DNA from: Metridium senile
Lineage: Eukaryota; Cnidaria; Anthozoa; Actiniaria; Metridiidae
Length of the DNA stretch: 64,000 nucleotides
Reading direction: 5' to 3'
Assembly (NCBI GenBank): GCA_949775045.1
Contig: OX459097.1
Span: forward strand, 12,742,695 to 12,806,694
Positions 45,101-58,700 of this stretch are shown one piece after another (position 1 is the first letter of the stretch; each line of letters begins with the position of its first letter). The notes under the pieces were generated by a model. The model was given only the letters and a program-made list of their open reading frames with translations. It was not told where the DNA came from and searched no databases. The position numbers were made by a program, and so were the translations under genes.

Positions 45101-48100
45101 AACTCGTTACCAGGTCCTTTCCTTATACTTGAGAGAAAAAGTAGAGGCCCGCATTCTTGTTACCAGACCCTACTCATTCTGTGAATCATGAGGGAGCCCA
45201 GTAATAGACCTAATCGACTAACACGTTGCTATGTAATTCAAAACCTTTGGGAATAAAAACGTTTGTTCCAAACATTTTCCACGTGAACTATCGAAATACA
45301 TAAGACAGAATAAATTGGGTGAAACGTACATAGCAACGCGTTAGCCGATTTGGTCTATCATTAAGCAGTTATTCCAGTGGGGAAATCTCTGAGCTATGCT
45401 AAGAGTGCATGCATACTAGTTATACAATGATTTCGAGTCACCTGTATTTTCTACTACTGATACACACGAGCCTTAAGGCGACTATGCAAAGAAAATATAA
45501 GTAAAGAGTGGGATATTCACGCCGGTCGGTCATGAGAAAGCATTGTTTAAGGTGACTGGCTAGCTACTTTTGAATTCTTTTGAACGTTCGATTGGAGCCC
45601 ACGATGTGCACGCGCACAAAAACCGCTGAATAAAATACAAATTTCTATTTAAGGAACCATACACGTTTTGAGCTTCAACAGGGAAAAACCCTCGAATTTT
45701 GCACGGGACTCTATACTTTTGTTATGCTTAGTTGAAAGAACCTAATAAAATCTACGTTAAATCAAATTTTTTTTAAAAGTTAATTTTTCTAACATACAAA
45801 AAAATTGATTTTCGTAGTATTTTTTGTCCGACTTCATGCGAATTTTGAAAGCACTGAAAGGACGAAATATGTCAGATCAAGGTATTTCTTTGTCTTTTAT
45901 TCAAAACCATCCATGTTGTAATGTAGAATGATTGATTACCCGGCATTTGTGCTTGATATAGTATGAAAAAAAACTGTTTTCATATGAGTTGTGATTTTTT
46001 TCATATCGCTTCAGTTTTCGCAGGTTTTTCTTCAAAATCTCGCGCGTAGGCGTTCATTAAATGCTGATTATCTCGGAAATGAGCTCGGGACACCCCATTT
46101 TTCTATTCATTTTTGGAATCAGCATTAAATTTCACATTAAAAAATCGTAGTTTAAAGAAAAGTTTAACATTATTTCCAAAAGTAGCCAGTAACCTTAACT
46201 ATTTTACCCTAGCCTCCTCCGCAGGCAACTCCTGAGTCCTTGAGTGAGTTTCGGGGTTCCTGTGTTGAAAATTCGAGGACGACGAGTGAAGAGTCATTTT
46301 TGCCATATGCCACAGGAAGCCCGCGACGTGTTTTTTACTTTTTCTTCGTTTTTTTTCTGCCTAAGAGATGCCTGCGGAAGAGGCTAATTTTACCCCACAT
46401 CATATAAAATAAAAAGAACCCGCAATGTCCTATGAGAAGAGGCAGTTGAATATCGCCGAATATACAACGGCTTTCAATTGCAAGCATTCTGATTGGCTGT
46501 ATTTTATATGACTTGGGATAAATACTGTTAAGAGATGCACTGTTAAGGGGGTTGCGTACTGTTAAGGGGGTTGCTTAAAAATGTCAAAGAGCTCCTTTTC
46601 ATACATATAGTTAAAGGGATACTTGGACAAAAATGGCTCGAAATTGTAAAAATGGGTTTTAAGAGCTGAAATTTTGCTTAAATACCTTTCAATATCCAAA
46701 CAATTATTGTGGCAAGTATTGTTCCGGTAGTCCAAAGGAAAGTATTAAAAATTAACGGTTATTTTTCGTCCGCCATTGTTTTGCTTGTATCATGAATCCG
46801 GCTCAAGAGGATTGGGTCGAGTCAAAGATATGGCAGGATATGACATCATACCCGCAACACATAACAAACACTCGTGGCTAATATACATGTAAATCTGCTT
46901 GGAAAGTAGAAAAACTTATGTTTTAACCGAAAAATGTCTTGGTGCTGCGAAGTGTATAGGGTGGCATGGGTGGCCTAGCGGTGAGAGTAAACCATTTTGA
47001 ATGAAACGTGTTTTAGCCGTAAGTCGGCCATCTTGGTTTCGGTGTGGTGAAGCACAACTTCCGGGTTTGGGTTACCTGTGGTTTCCCAAACGCGACACGA
47101 CGATAGATAGATAGATAGATTGGCAAAAAGGTAAAACTAAAGTCGGGCCCCCTGCGGGAAGCCCGACTAAAAAGAGTCATGTGCAAATGGCTGCATAGAC
47201 CTGTATGTAAATAAAAAAAAATGTATGCGAATGGATAAGAATTTAGGTCAATGCTAAATGACATGCTAAAAAGCAGGTATTCGTACCAACACATCAATTG
47301 AGGGAAGGTGTGTGTGGATGTAAGAGTTGTAGAGTGCAAGTCGTGGAAAGTAAGTGTGAATAAGTGGAGTTTCAAATTGAGGTTGAATGGAACAGGTGTA
47401 TATGTGGAGTAAACGGTGCTATGATAATGGTGAAAGAAATTCATAAAAGAGAAGTGAGAATAAAAATATGTAATGAATAATAAATGATAATAATGATAAT
47501 GAGTAAATAATAATAAATAAATATCTAAGAATAAAAAATAAGTTAAAAATAAAAATGTAAAAATAACGGCAATATGAAATAACGATGTGAATAAAGAAAG
47601 GCGCAAAGTGAACATCTAAATATCTACGTGTATATGTGTAAATAAAGAATTGAATTGAATTGAATTGAATTGAACTCGAGTTCGTGTGGATATAGAGTTG
47701 CGTGTATGACGTCATACGGCGAGCCGCTGTACTCAATGACTTTTTGACCGTGAGACAAACAAATCAATGGCGGACGAAAACGTAACCGTAAATATTTAAT
47801 ACTTTCCTTTGGACTTTCGAAATAAAACTTTACACAATGATTATTTAGGTATTGAAGATTATTAAAGCAAAGTTTCAGCTCTTAAAACCCAGTATTTACT
47901 ATTTTACAATTTCGAGCCATTTTCGTCCAAGTACACCCTTTAAATTACATTTGCATGTACATTTACATTATAATTAAATTGATTTATTGATATATTGATA
48001 TTAAAAATGTTGTATGACTGAAAATCAACTATGCTGGCTTGGACTTTTTTCTAGGCCCGATTAATTACAGCCAAAGGAGCAAAGAAACATGAAGTCCCAG

Positions 48101-51100
48101 GCAGTGGATATCAGATAGTGTTTGAGACCACGCCCTTGTCACGTGTTGGTCTCATTGGTGTTGATGAGAGTATTTATTTGTTACGTAACAAGCAAAAACT
48201 GACAGCTAAGAAGGTAACAACCAAAGGTAGTAGAAATAGTGATGATGATGATTGTTATTATTAACATAAAGGGAATTAAATGGTAGGTATATATATACAT
48301 GACGATGACAAATGATGATGATGTTAATAATGTTGATATGATTGTAGTTGTGATCAAGATGATGATGATGATGACAATGCTAAAGATGATGATGATAGCT
48401 GTGATAAAGATAATGATAAAGATGATGATAATGATGATTATGATGATAGTGATAAAGCTAGATTATTATTATTATTATTATGATACAAATGATGATGGTG
48501 GTTGTGATATAGATGATGATGACGATAGTGATAAAGATGATTATGATGATTTTTGTGATATATAGATGATGATGCTAGAAGTGATGATGATAGCTATGAT
48601 AAAGATGATGATGACAGTGATACATTTTTATGACTTGTAGGTATTTAAAGAAGTCAACACTCTCGATGGTGGCTGTGGAGTGGGGCCTGGTAAAGATAAT
48701 AATGACGTTTTTGAAGTACGTAGACATGGCAACTGTCAGATAGTGTACATATTTTTAAATAGTAATTTATGGAAGATTATATGTTTATGACGATAAAAAC
48801 TTAAATAGATATCATACTATCAATGCACTGAAATTGTGCTTCTCCTAACACTTCTCCCGCGCGTGTTTTATAACTTCTCACAGCACGCGCGCGCGTTTTC
48901 TATTTCTTCAATGTTTCAAATTATATGTTTAAATTTGTCAACTTGTACGTAATTATAATCAAATTAAATTAAAAAGAGTGCTCAATGAGTTTTCATACTT
49001 TAATTTATCTCATAACAAATTTCATTTTCTATTTTTCAGAAATCTGGTATGATGGTCATAAGTAACGTTAAAATATTCACAAAAGAAAAACCAGGTAAAA
49101 GCTAAAACTTTTAGAAACAATTAAGCAATTATGGTAAAGCAGAAACAAAATTAAACAACAGGTAGAAAAAATAAAAACAAAATAAAGAAGAAATAAAAAC
49201 AAAAAACGATTCCTTTGACCTCACTGTCCATGGATGAGGGGTTGGTGGTCAACAATTTGCAAACGCTACAGAAGCAAACAAAAACTTCCCGCCTTCCCAC
49301 TAAACCATCCAAAATACTGCACATAAACACCTACCTATGAACCTATGAATATGGATGCACTTGAATAGTTGGGTGAGCACTCAGGCAGCTAGAGCTCGAC
49401 TTCGTCTTGAGCATTTCTTACGCAACCTTCTTGCCCTCCCGACTATCCGCGTGCATCCATAAATAGATTTACGCACGTTAAGCATTGACCATTCCTTAAT
49501 TATTCTATGATTTACTTTAAGGGTTTAGCTGTTCAGCTAGTCATTCGAACAGGAGAAAGAAAAGAGACCTATTGACACAAGGTAATATTCTTTGAACGTA
49601 GCACTCACTCTGTCTAATGTTAACTCTTTGAAACAAGGCATTTGGACTCCCACAATTCCTATCGGTCTCACATCAACCATTTCCAGATGTAAGATGATCA
49701 ATGTTAATTGAAACACAGGGAGCCCAAGCTCGTCACTTGTGATGTTCGTAATTTGCATATTTACAGTAAATGTATGGAGTCGCGAAATATCCTTTTGCTT
49801 TGGCTCAAATATACAATAATAAAGACTTTTTTGACGTAGATAGTTGTGTATAACTGTTTTCTAGTCTGTGACCGAGGTTTAGCATATTTGAGGCACATGC
49901 AGCGAAAGGATATTTCGCGACTCCATACATTTACTGTAAATCTGCAAATTACTAATACCAGAAGTTACAAGCTTTGGCTCCCTGTGATTAAAAGAGGCCG
50001 GTGTATACGGTTTTTTAGTTCTCATTAACCCGTGAAACAAAGTGTGCTAAATAAAGTGTGATATTCAAATAACAACAAAAGAACAAAACGAAATTGAGAT
50101 ACCGCATTAAAGGGTGATACCCTAAAGTGTGTTTACTGTGTTTCGTGGGTTAACGAGAACCACTCTATTAATATCAAACTAATATCATCTTATAATATCA
50201 CTCTTTTGATATAAATATCAAACTAATAACTTGGTAGTTAAACTTCTTGTTATACACTTTATTGGCTTTATTAATGCTGTTACTTTATCATTATTATGTT
50301 GTTTGTTTTGTAGAAGAACAAGCATGTTGTGACAATGGCAAGTTCTTTTCACGTCAATCGTGTACAATGCGTGCTCGACGCTTCTTGGTCAAAGCCACCG
50401 TGGCATGTCGGGAAGCTTATCTTAATTGCTGTCGTATAACCTGGAATGAAAAAGGTATAGAGGGTGCCAAATGGACTGTTATGTATAATAATAATACTAA
50501 ATTTTTTAACGTCTCAATCTCACTCACACTCACTACCTTTACGTTAAATATTTTGCACACAAATCGGCTCACATGTTCATTTTTGCTGCGGGAGGAAAAC
50601 CGGGTAACCCGGAGAAAAAACCCTCGTGGCATAGGAGAGAAGAACACATCAAAGAAACTCAAAACATATAATCCATACCCGAGTCGGGATTCGAACCTGT
50701 ACCACAGCGGTGAGAGACCAGCGCTCTCACCGCTAGGCCACCCATGCCACCCATAATGTTATTATGCAAATTACATGTTCCAGGGACGTTTTAACGTCCC
50801 TGGAACATATAATTTGCATAATAACATTATGGGTGGCATGGGTGGCCTAAACGTTAGGATATCCAACGGTGCCAGGGTTGATTCTCATCATGTACAATAC
50901 CTTTTAGGATTTACTTTGTTTTGCCATATTATTCTCTACATCTACATTAATTTAGAGATATCACATCATCATTATCATTCAGGATTGAGATCCGACTTGT
51001 TATGTTTTCGAAATTTAACCCACCCCAACATCACAGAAAATGGTCTGTTCCTTAATAATAATTGTTATAGCTGTTACCTATCACATGTACAGTTATATGC

Positions 51101-54100
51101 AAGTGTTTTAAAACAGTCACAGGCTCTTGACTTTTAAATTAGCGACTTTTTTAACTTATAAAAAATCAATTAATTAGCGACTTTTAATTTCACCTTATAA
51201 AAAAAAACAACAAAAAACTTCACATTCGCAGTATTTTCCCTTTTTAAAGGCCCAGTATCGACCGGGATGCTTTGCGTGCCTCGACCTAATTTCGTGTATC
51301 ACGAAATTATCAAAGTTCATAATGCCTTCTCAATCCAAATAATCCTAAGTAATCCTGCTAATATCTCAAAACATTTCACTGTATTTAAGTTCTCTATGTA
51401 TTTTACAACATCTGTGCCGCAATATTTTGTATATTTTCCGTACATAGATGTAAATAACAAGCTTTGATGTTTGAATACATTATAATCAACTCGGCCGCTG
51501 CCGATCCACGGACTAGCAGTTAAAATATGCCATAGAGCTGCTCAGACGAGACGATAATATACTATGGACATTAAAAATACTTATTAACATTATTTATATT
51601 TGAAGCTCAACTTTCTTAAACATATTTTTACTACAACGATTGCTTAATAATAACAAAGCGGACAAATGGAGTTGATCAATATCGTTACTTTGATAATACA
51701 ACAGAAATTAAATACACATAACATACCATGCCCAATCCTTTATTATATTCACCGCATACTATTACACGATAGTTTTCTTCTCAGGGATGCATTTAAGGAT
51801 ATTCAGAAACACTCAAAAGCTCAAAGGTTCGTCGAAAGAGTTCGCTACTTTCATGTATGTTGATATGTGATATTTTTCGTATCTCCGTACGGCCATGGAC
51901 TTTGAACTCAAGCGGTTTTTGGCCAATTAGAGAGAGCCATTTAACAATAACGCTATTTCAAAACAAAATCAAACGGCCGCAAAGCATCCCGGTCGATACT
52001 GGGCCTTTAAATACGCCCCCACTCCCTCCCCCCCCCCCTCCCACATAAAAAGTGTCACTTTTTTATATCAACATATTAATGTATGTGAGGTTTTTTTTAT
52101 TAGATGAAAAGTCGCTAATTAAGGTTACTGTCCACGTTCGCGGTGTGCTTTCATATGCTCTCAGTTAAAAGTGTGTTTACCGCGTCATTTAACGTCAATA
52201 ATAATAGACATATTATATATCATTTTAAAGCTTATATAACAGAGAATAAGACTGTGTATGTTTTGTTATATACAACAATTTTCTGTAAGATATGCTCTTC
52301 GAAAAACCTCAAAATTAACCGCCTTCAATTCGAGTTGTTTAAAAAAGTATAAGTCAAAACGTTCATACTGCTTTGCTGTCATTTCTTCCTTATGTCAATC
52401 AACACATTTTGGTCTTCAAAACCGTGTCCAATTTTTTTTGATAAAATGCTTAGTTTTAGAATTATGCCCCATTTTGTTATTTAACTTGAAGTTTTAAAAA
52501 TGAGTCAACTTTGAAACACATTTATTCAAGAACGAAGCATTTTATCGAAAAAACTGGACACGGTTTTGAACACATGTATGTGCTGATTGACATAATGCAG
52601 AAATGACGGCGAAGTAGTAGGAACTTTTGGACTTATACTTTTTTTAATGAAAGTGCTCGATTTTGAGGTTTTACGTGAAGCAAAAAAAAAAAAAAAAACT
52701 TACATAGTCTTATTCTCTGTTATATACGCTTTAAAATGATATATACTTTGTCTATCTTTATTGTTAAGTGACGCGCTAAACAATTTTTAACTGAGAGCAC
52801 CCCGCGAACGTGGACCGTAACCTTAATTGATTTTGAAAAGGCGCTAATTTTTATAAGTTAAAAGTCAACTGAGCGTGGGCTGCCTGTAAAACACTGCTAG
52901 TGTTTTCAAGTCACGGCTGTTTGGCAAAAAATAAAATAACTAGCCCCCAAAGCCTCAACTTGAGTTCATTGTTCGAAATAATTTGCATTTAACTATATAA
53001 TTACATCTATTGTAATAAGCATTATCATAATTAATATAGCTATCCTTATCGCTATAATAATTGTTATTGTATCTGTCACTTTGATTTTTCCAATATTCAA
53101 TATTCTCAGCACCAATAGTAAACAAAAGGCAAAGACAGTTCCAATCAAGAAACGGTAATTCATTTGATGACGATGATGGCATTTCTGGACAAACAAGAAA
53201 GTATTTTCCAGAAACCTGGATATTTGATGAGCAAACAGCAGGGTAAGAAAAGTACACTTTAGTAGAGAGTTAACTTATTTCAATCATTTTAAATAATATA
53301 TAAATCGCCCACGGGAGTGAGGATCAGGGGGGAGTCGGGATAAAAGTAACATGTATGCTCGTTGGGAATTTTCAAAAACATCCCTAAAAGATACCAAAAA
53401 GACATTTAAAAAGTACGTGGCATGAAAATGCTTGCTGTAAATCTTGCATATCTTCTTAAATAAAAATCCTATCGAACTGAAAGTTATATTTTTAAAATAA
53501 GCTCATCTATACCTATGTTCTGACAAAGTTTGAAGAATTGCGATTTTTTCTATCTTGCACACGTTTGGTCGATATTTACAGACAGTCGCTCTTAATTAAA
53601 TTTCTGCTTCTTACAGATACGACGAACATACCCGGCCTGATACTTCTATCCAACCCCCTCCCCCCCTTCATAAAAAATCGTGCGTCTCCTTAACAGTTTG
53701 TAGGCGTTCTGCTTACGAAAGGTTGCATTAATTCAGTTTTATTTTTTTATAGACCCGATGGTCGTGTTGTGTTACCTGTCACGCTTCCAGACACAATTAC
53801 AACATGGATTTTACAAGCAGTTACCATATCTAATAAAACAGGCCTTGGGATAGCGCGACCGTCACGCATTACAACATTCAAAGAATTCTTCGTCTCACTT
53901 ACTTTACCGTATTCTGTACAAAGGGGCGAACAGCTGTCTGTTATCGCGACGGTTTTTAACTATGGTCTGAAAGAAAACAATGTAAGTTTGTACTATTTGT
54001 AGGACGGGCGTACACTGTAGCTAGAATATCTGTAGTGCGAATAGGATTTAAATACTGTATTAAGTTTTACTGGAAAAAGAAAATCTAAAAACGCACGTGT

Positions 54101-55654
54101 GTATTTGCGTAAAAGGCTACAAACTAGGTTCCCTTGAATGACTTTTTTTGCTACTATCATTCTCTCCGGCTCTACTTTTTTTTACTTTTTTTCTTGTTTA
54201 TTACATCCATCATTTCTCGTTTTTTTTGTACGTTATTCGTTTGTTCCTTCCTTCCATTCGTCCTTTGTTCCTTCTTTTCTTAATTTCTTCTTATATTTCT
54301 TCCTTCGATCTTTCATCCTAAATTCCGACTTTCTTCCGACTTCCTTCCTTCTTTCCTCCCTTCTTTCCTCCCTTCTTTCCTCCCTTCTTTCCTCCCTTCT
54401 TTCCTCCCTTCTTTCCTCCCTTCTTTCCTCCCTTCTTTCCTCCCATCTTTCCTCCCTTCTTTCCTCCCTTCTTTCCTCCCTTCTTTCCTCCCATCTTTCC
54501 TCCCTTCTTTCCTCCCTTCTTTCCTCCCTTCTTTCTTCTCTTCTTTCTTCCCTTCTTTCCTCTCTTCCTTCTTCCCCCTTTCTTCCTTCTTTCCTTCCTT
54601 CCTTCCTTGCTTCCTTCCTTCCTTCCTTCTTTCCTTCCTTCCTTCCTCCCTTCTTTCCACTTCTTTCCTTTCTTCCTCTCTATCTAACTTCCTCTTTTCT
54701 TTACAATGTTATCTCACTTCATTCATTTCCTACTCACTTTGTTCTTTTTTTTTACTTTTTTAACTTCATGAATCAATCAGAATATGTGTTTATTTTCAAA
54801 TTTCAGTACGAAGTTCGACTTGAAGGTGACGAAGGCTTTTGTTCTGAGACAATGCCCGGTGTCCAATCAAAACCATTCAAGTTTTCCTTAAAAGGTAACG
54901 ATGTCAAGTCCGTCACAATTCCAATAGTTCCTGTACAACTTGGTAAAATACAAGTCAAAGTTACAGCAACACAAATCAGTTTTCTCTTCGAAGAGACATG
55001 GACCACCGACACTGTTCATAGAGACTTACTCGTTATGGTAAGTGAACGTATAAACAAAAGTAGAGCAAATTGCAGTCGGATATGGTGCTCTGAAAGCCAA
55101 AGGCTCTTTTTACAAAGTTTGTCGCATCTAGTGGTAGGGCTTGGCGCTTATCCATTCCAATCCCCAGCAACTCGCAACAGCATTTTGCATCGAAAACTCA
55201 TGTTGCAACACCATTTTGCAACTCGCAATCTCATCTCGCAACAGCATTTTGCAACTCGCAATCTCATCTCGTAGCATCATTTTGCAATTAATTTTGCATG
55301 TCCCTAATTATAATATAATGTAAAAAACGCTAATCAAAAATGACACTATATATATATATACTTGTAATGTTATTATTGTTATCATTTATGTTCAATTTAC
55401 CTTTTTTCAGCCCGAGGGTGCAGAACGTCGACTGGTGCATTCCCTGGTCCTCGATCCTCGAGGTAACGAGAAGATAAAACAACGATCTTTAGTAAAACCT
55501 TCTTACTCAATGTCACCGTAAGATTTGCTTTCCCTCCACCGCTCCATCTCCTCCGCTTTATGGGAATAAAGCGTTTTGTTCCGTTGGTTTTCTCCCCCAC
55601 CTTTGATGAGAACGAAGTATTTTTAATGGTTAAGCCATCCTTAGGGATGAGTTT

Positions 55655-55729
<75 letters not shown>

Positions 55730-58700
55730 CTGGATTACAGTGGAGGCCAGCTAAATAATTACTAACAATTACAATTAATATATGTTAAGTTAAATAGATA
55801 TAATAGAATATTAAATAATTAAATAATTAAATAATTGAGGATTTGTCAGTGACTTCATAACCCCAGCCAAGCAAGAGTAATTAGAGGGAGGCCAAGGGGT
55901 TATTCTCTAATTAGGTCCTGCAGGCGAGAGGTTATGAAGTCACTGAACCTCTTGGGGTTGGCACTAGCCTCACCTCCCTGCTACTACCAGTTTCTCGCAA
56001 CAAAACTATGTATTATTTTATGATTCAATAAACGGGTACTCCCGTTGCCAATATACTCCAAGATATACGCCTTCATTAGTTGACTTGTCTCCGTCCTCAT
56101 TAAAAGTTTCAGAAATAACACACGGCATCAATGACAGAGAAGAAATTAGCCTAAACCACCAGAGTCATTAAATTGTTTATATGTTTTTTAAGGTGTTTTA
56201 CGTGATGAAAAGCGCACTGTTAATAAAAACAGCAGTACTCCTCAACTACCAGAATCATGATATTGTTAATATGATTTTCTTTTTGAAGGTGTTTTACGTG
56301 ATGAAAAGCGCACTGTTAATAAAAACAGCAGTACTCCATCTCCAACGTTGAAAAGTGAAAGTAGGTATTATTGTTTTGTACTTTTATTTTTTCAACTGTT
56401 ATGAGTTTAAATCCTACATCAATAGTCCCCTGATTCACAGTTCCCTGCGCCATCTTGAAAGGTAGTCGGGCCTTTGCACCGAAGCGAGACGAACGTTAAG
56501 CTTGCAATTATAGAGACACTCGAGTAATAGTCCTTTTCACAGTTCCGTTCAGTGACCACGAATAATAGTTCCAAGTAAAGGTTCCAGTTGCTGCGCATAG
56601 CAAAACTATAATTTATCATGTGCAGCAACTAGAACCTCGACTTGGAACTATCATTCATGGTCACTGAACGGAACTGTGAAAAGGACTACTGTCCCATAAG
56701 AAGTTAAAGGGTCTCTATCATTGCAAGCTCAGCGTTCTTCTTGCTTCGATGTAACAGCCACCTTTCAAGATGGCTCAGGGAACTGTGAAAGGGACTTTTG
56801 CTGTTTTTTAGAGATACTACGAGCACACCCGTTACTAAATAGTATAACTACGTCGTTATCAAATTTACTCCATATTCATCGCTATACATGATATGTATTT
56901 TGTGTTTTTTTTTTGTCTTCAGGAGCTGTACAAGATGGTCATCAAATTGATAATCTGATGCTTAAAGTACCAAGTAAAGCTATCCCAGGATCCCTCAGGG
57001 CCTCACTTTACCTGACAGGTAAGACAAGATATATACTGTTAAGTCACAATTCTCGTCGATCAACCTCAGCTTTGATAGCGTGAAATATATTCTTTAGAGA
57101 TTGACTACTCGTGGTAATTTAAGGAATAATACAATACCCCACTTGCGATATTTTTCACAACATGAATTAACAAAAAAATATAGAAGGTGTATGGGCTATA
57201 TATATTAGAGTTGGTTTTCTATAAACACCTAAAATGTGCAGGAGGGCTACTGGTTTCAGAGGGTGGACAAAATTATAACGTCCAGAATATCAGTAATAGC
57301 TGTTATTACAGTTAGATACAAATGATTTTGAGCAATGTATTCAAGTTTAGGCTTTCGGCAAAGTTTTTGCTTTTGACAGCTGAGAGCCGTTTACAGTACT
57401 CATTCATGCTCTAATATGTCAGATGTGAACGATGCAATGTAACTAAAGATCAGATCAAACGCAACCATAAGTCAATTCTTTCCCTCCCCTCCCCTACAGG
57501 GAATCTAATAGGACCAGTGGTGACAAATCTTATCAAAGGAGGACTAGGGGATATACTGCGCATGCCTTTAGGCTGTGGCGAGCAGAACATGATCTACCTT
57601 GCACCAAATGTCTATGTACTCGAGTATTTGACGAACACCAAACAAGTCACTTCCGATGTGGAGTCGAGGGCTTATCGATTCATTCAACAAGGTAATATCG
57701 ATTATGTTCGATGTAGAGTGAGAGAGGAACAGGTCAGAGGGGGGGGGGGGGGGGGGGGAGAGAAAAACGACTAGAAATCTTAAACATGGCTAAAAAATGC
57801 AAGCAAAGGAAGAATAGAAATACAATGAAAAGTATGGAAAAAAAACAACTAGAAAAATAAAGAAATGGCTGAAAAAAATGAAAGGAATTAAGAGAAGAAA
57901 TGAAATGCAATGTTTAAACGTGTTAAAACACAGATTGAAATGACACTGAGAGTGTTTTATTAATTTATATTGATATTTAAGGAAGATACGTTTAAGAATC
58001 GCCCTATATTGTCTTATAAATCAACACACTTGGGCTACCAGTGGCTAATATATGTAATCAGTAATGGATAGTGGTTTTCATAAGGTTTTTTTGATAATTT
58101 ATTTTGCTTTTAATTTTGAAGACGTTTTGCTCTATTTGTAGGTTACCAGCAAGAGCTAGGCTTTCGTAGAAAAGACAAGTCGTTCAGTGCGTTTGGAGAA
58201 ACACGACCTGGAAGTACTTGGTATGTCTATCATCATCGCGCCATTTTGGAACTGTTCGTTTTGACAAACAATCCTTTGCGCGTTTCGAAGCGAGATCACC
58301 ACTAATTTACTTACATTGTTTTTCTTCCAGGCTGACAGCGTTTGTTCTCAAAGTATTTAGAGCAGCTACAAGATTTGAAGGGATCGCTATCGACGAGAAA
58401 ATGCTCTGTGAATCAATAGAATGGTTACTTAGCAACCAGAGAGCTGACGGCGCCTTTCCTGAAGTTCATGATCTCATCCACAAATCACTTCTTGTAAGTA
58501 CAGCTAGCATTTCAAGTTTTCTCTTTGTTTTATCATATACAAATTGATCAACATCTTAAAACATCCCTGAATATTAGCCTGAAAGTCGGATTAAATTAAA
58601 CTAGACGATCATAGATCATTTACTCGTGTCGTGACGTGAATGCGACAATGGGCGATTTGCACATGACCCCATCTAACCTAAATCAAGTAGAAATTACAAA

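Larger units (their letters stand above)
45405..46525 (+). mobile_element. Dispersed repeat R1, copy C, split by two later insertions
   Basis: Flanks match copies A and B (agttatacaatgatttcgag at 45419; ccccacatcatataaaataa at ~46394; gaggcagttgaatatcgccg; attctgattggctgtatttt). It is interrupted by a TTAA element (45551-46194) and by a TAGCCTCC foldback (46211-46387). Insertion order can be read directly: R1 first, the others later. Confidence 0.75.

Noticed and set aside
47013..47736. Minus-strand ORFs of 200 and 105 codons
   Set aside because: Low-complexity Phe/Tyr/Leu-rich translation of AT-rich sequence inside TTAA element T2, with no motif.
50560..50752. A genuine tRNA gene
   Set aside because: The A and B boxes are present, but the acceptor and anticodon stems do not fold as a full tRNA and the sequence continues into a SINE-like body.
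54138..55274. 378-codon plus-strand ORF
   Set aside because: The left part is the polypyrimidine repeat; only its end overlaps true C3 exon 23. Not an independent gene.
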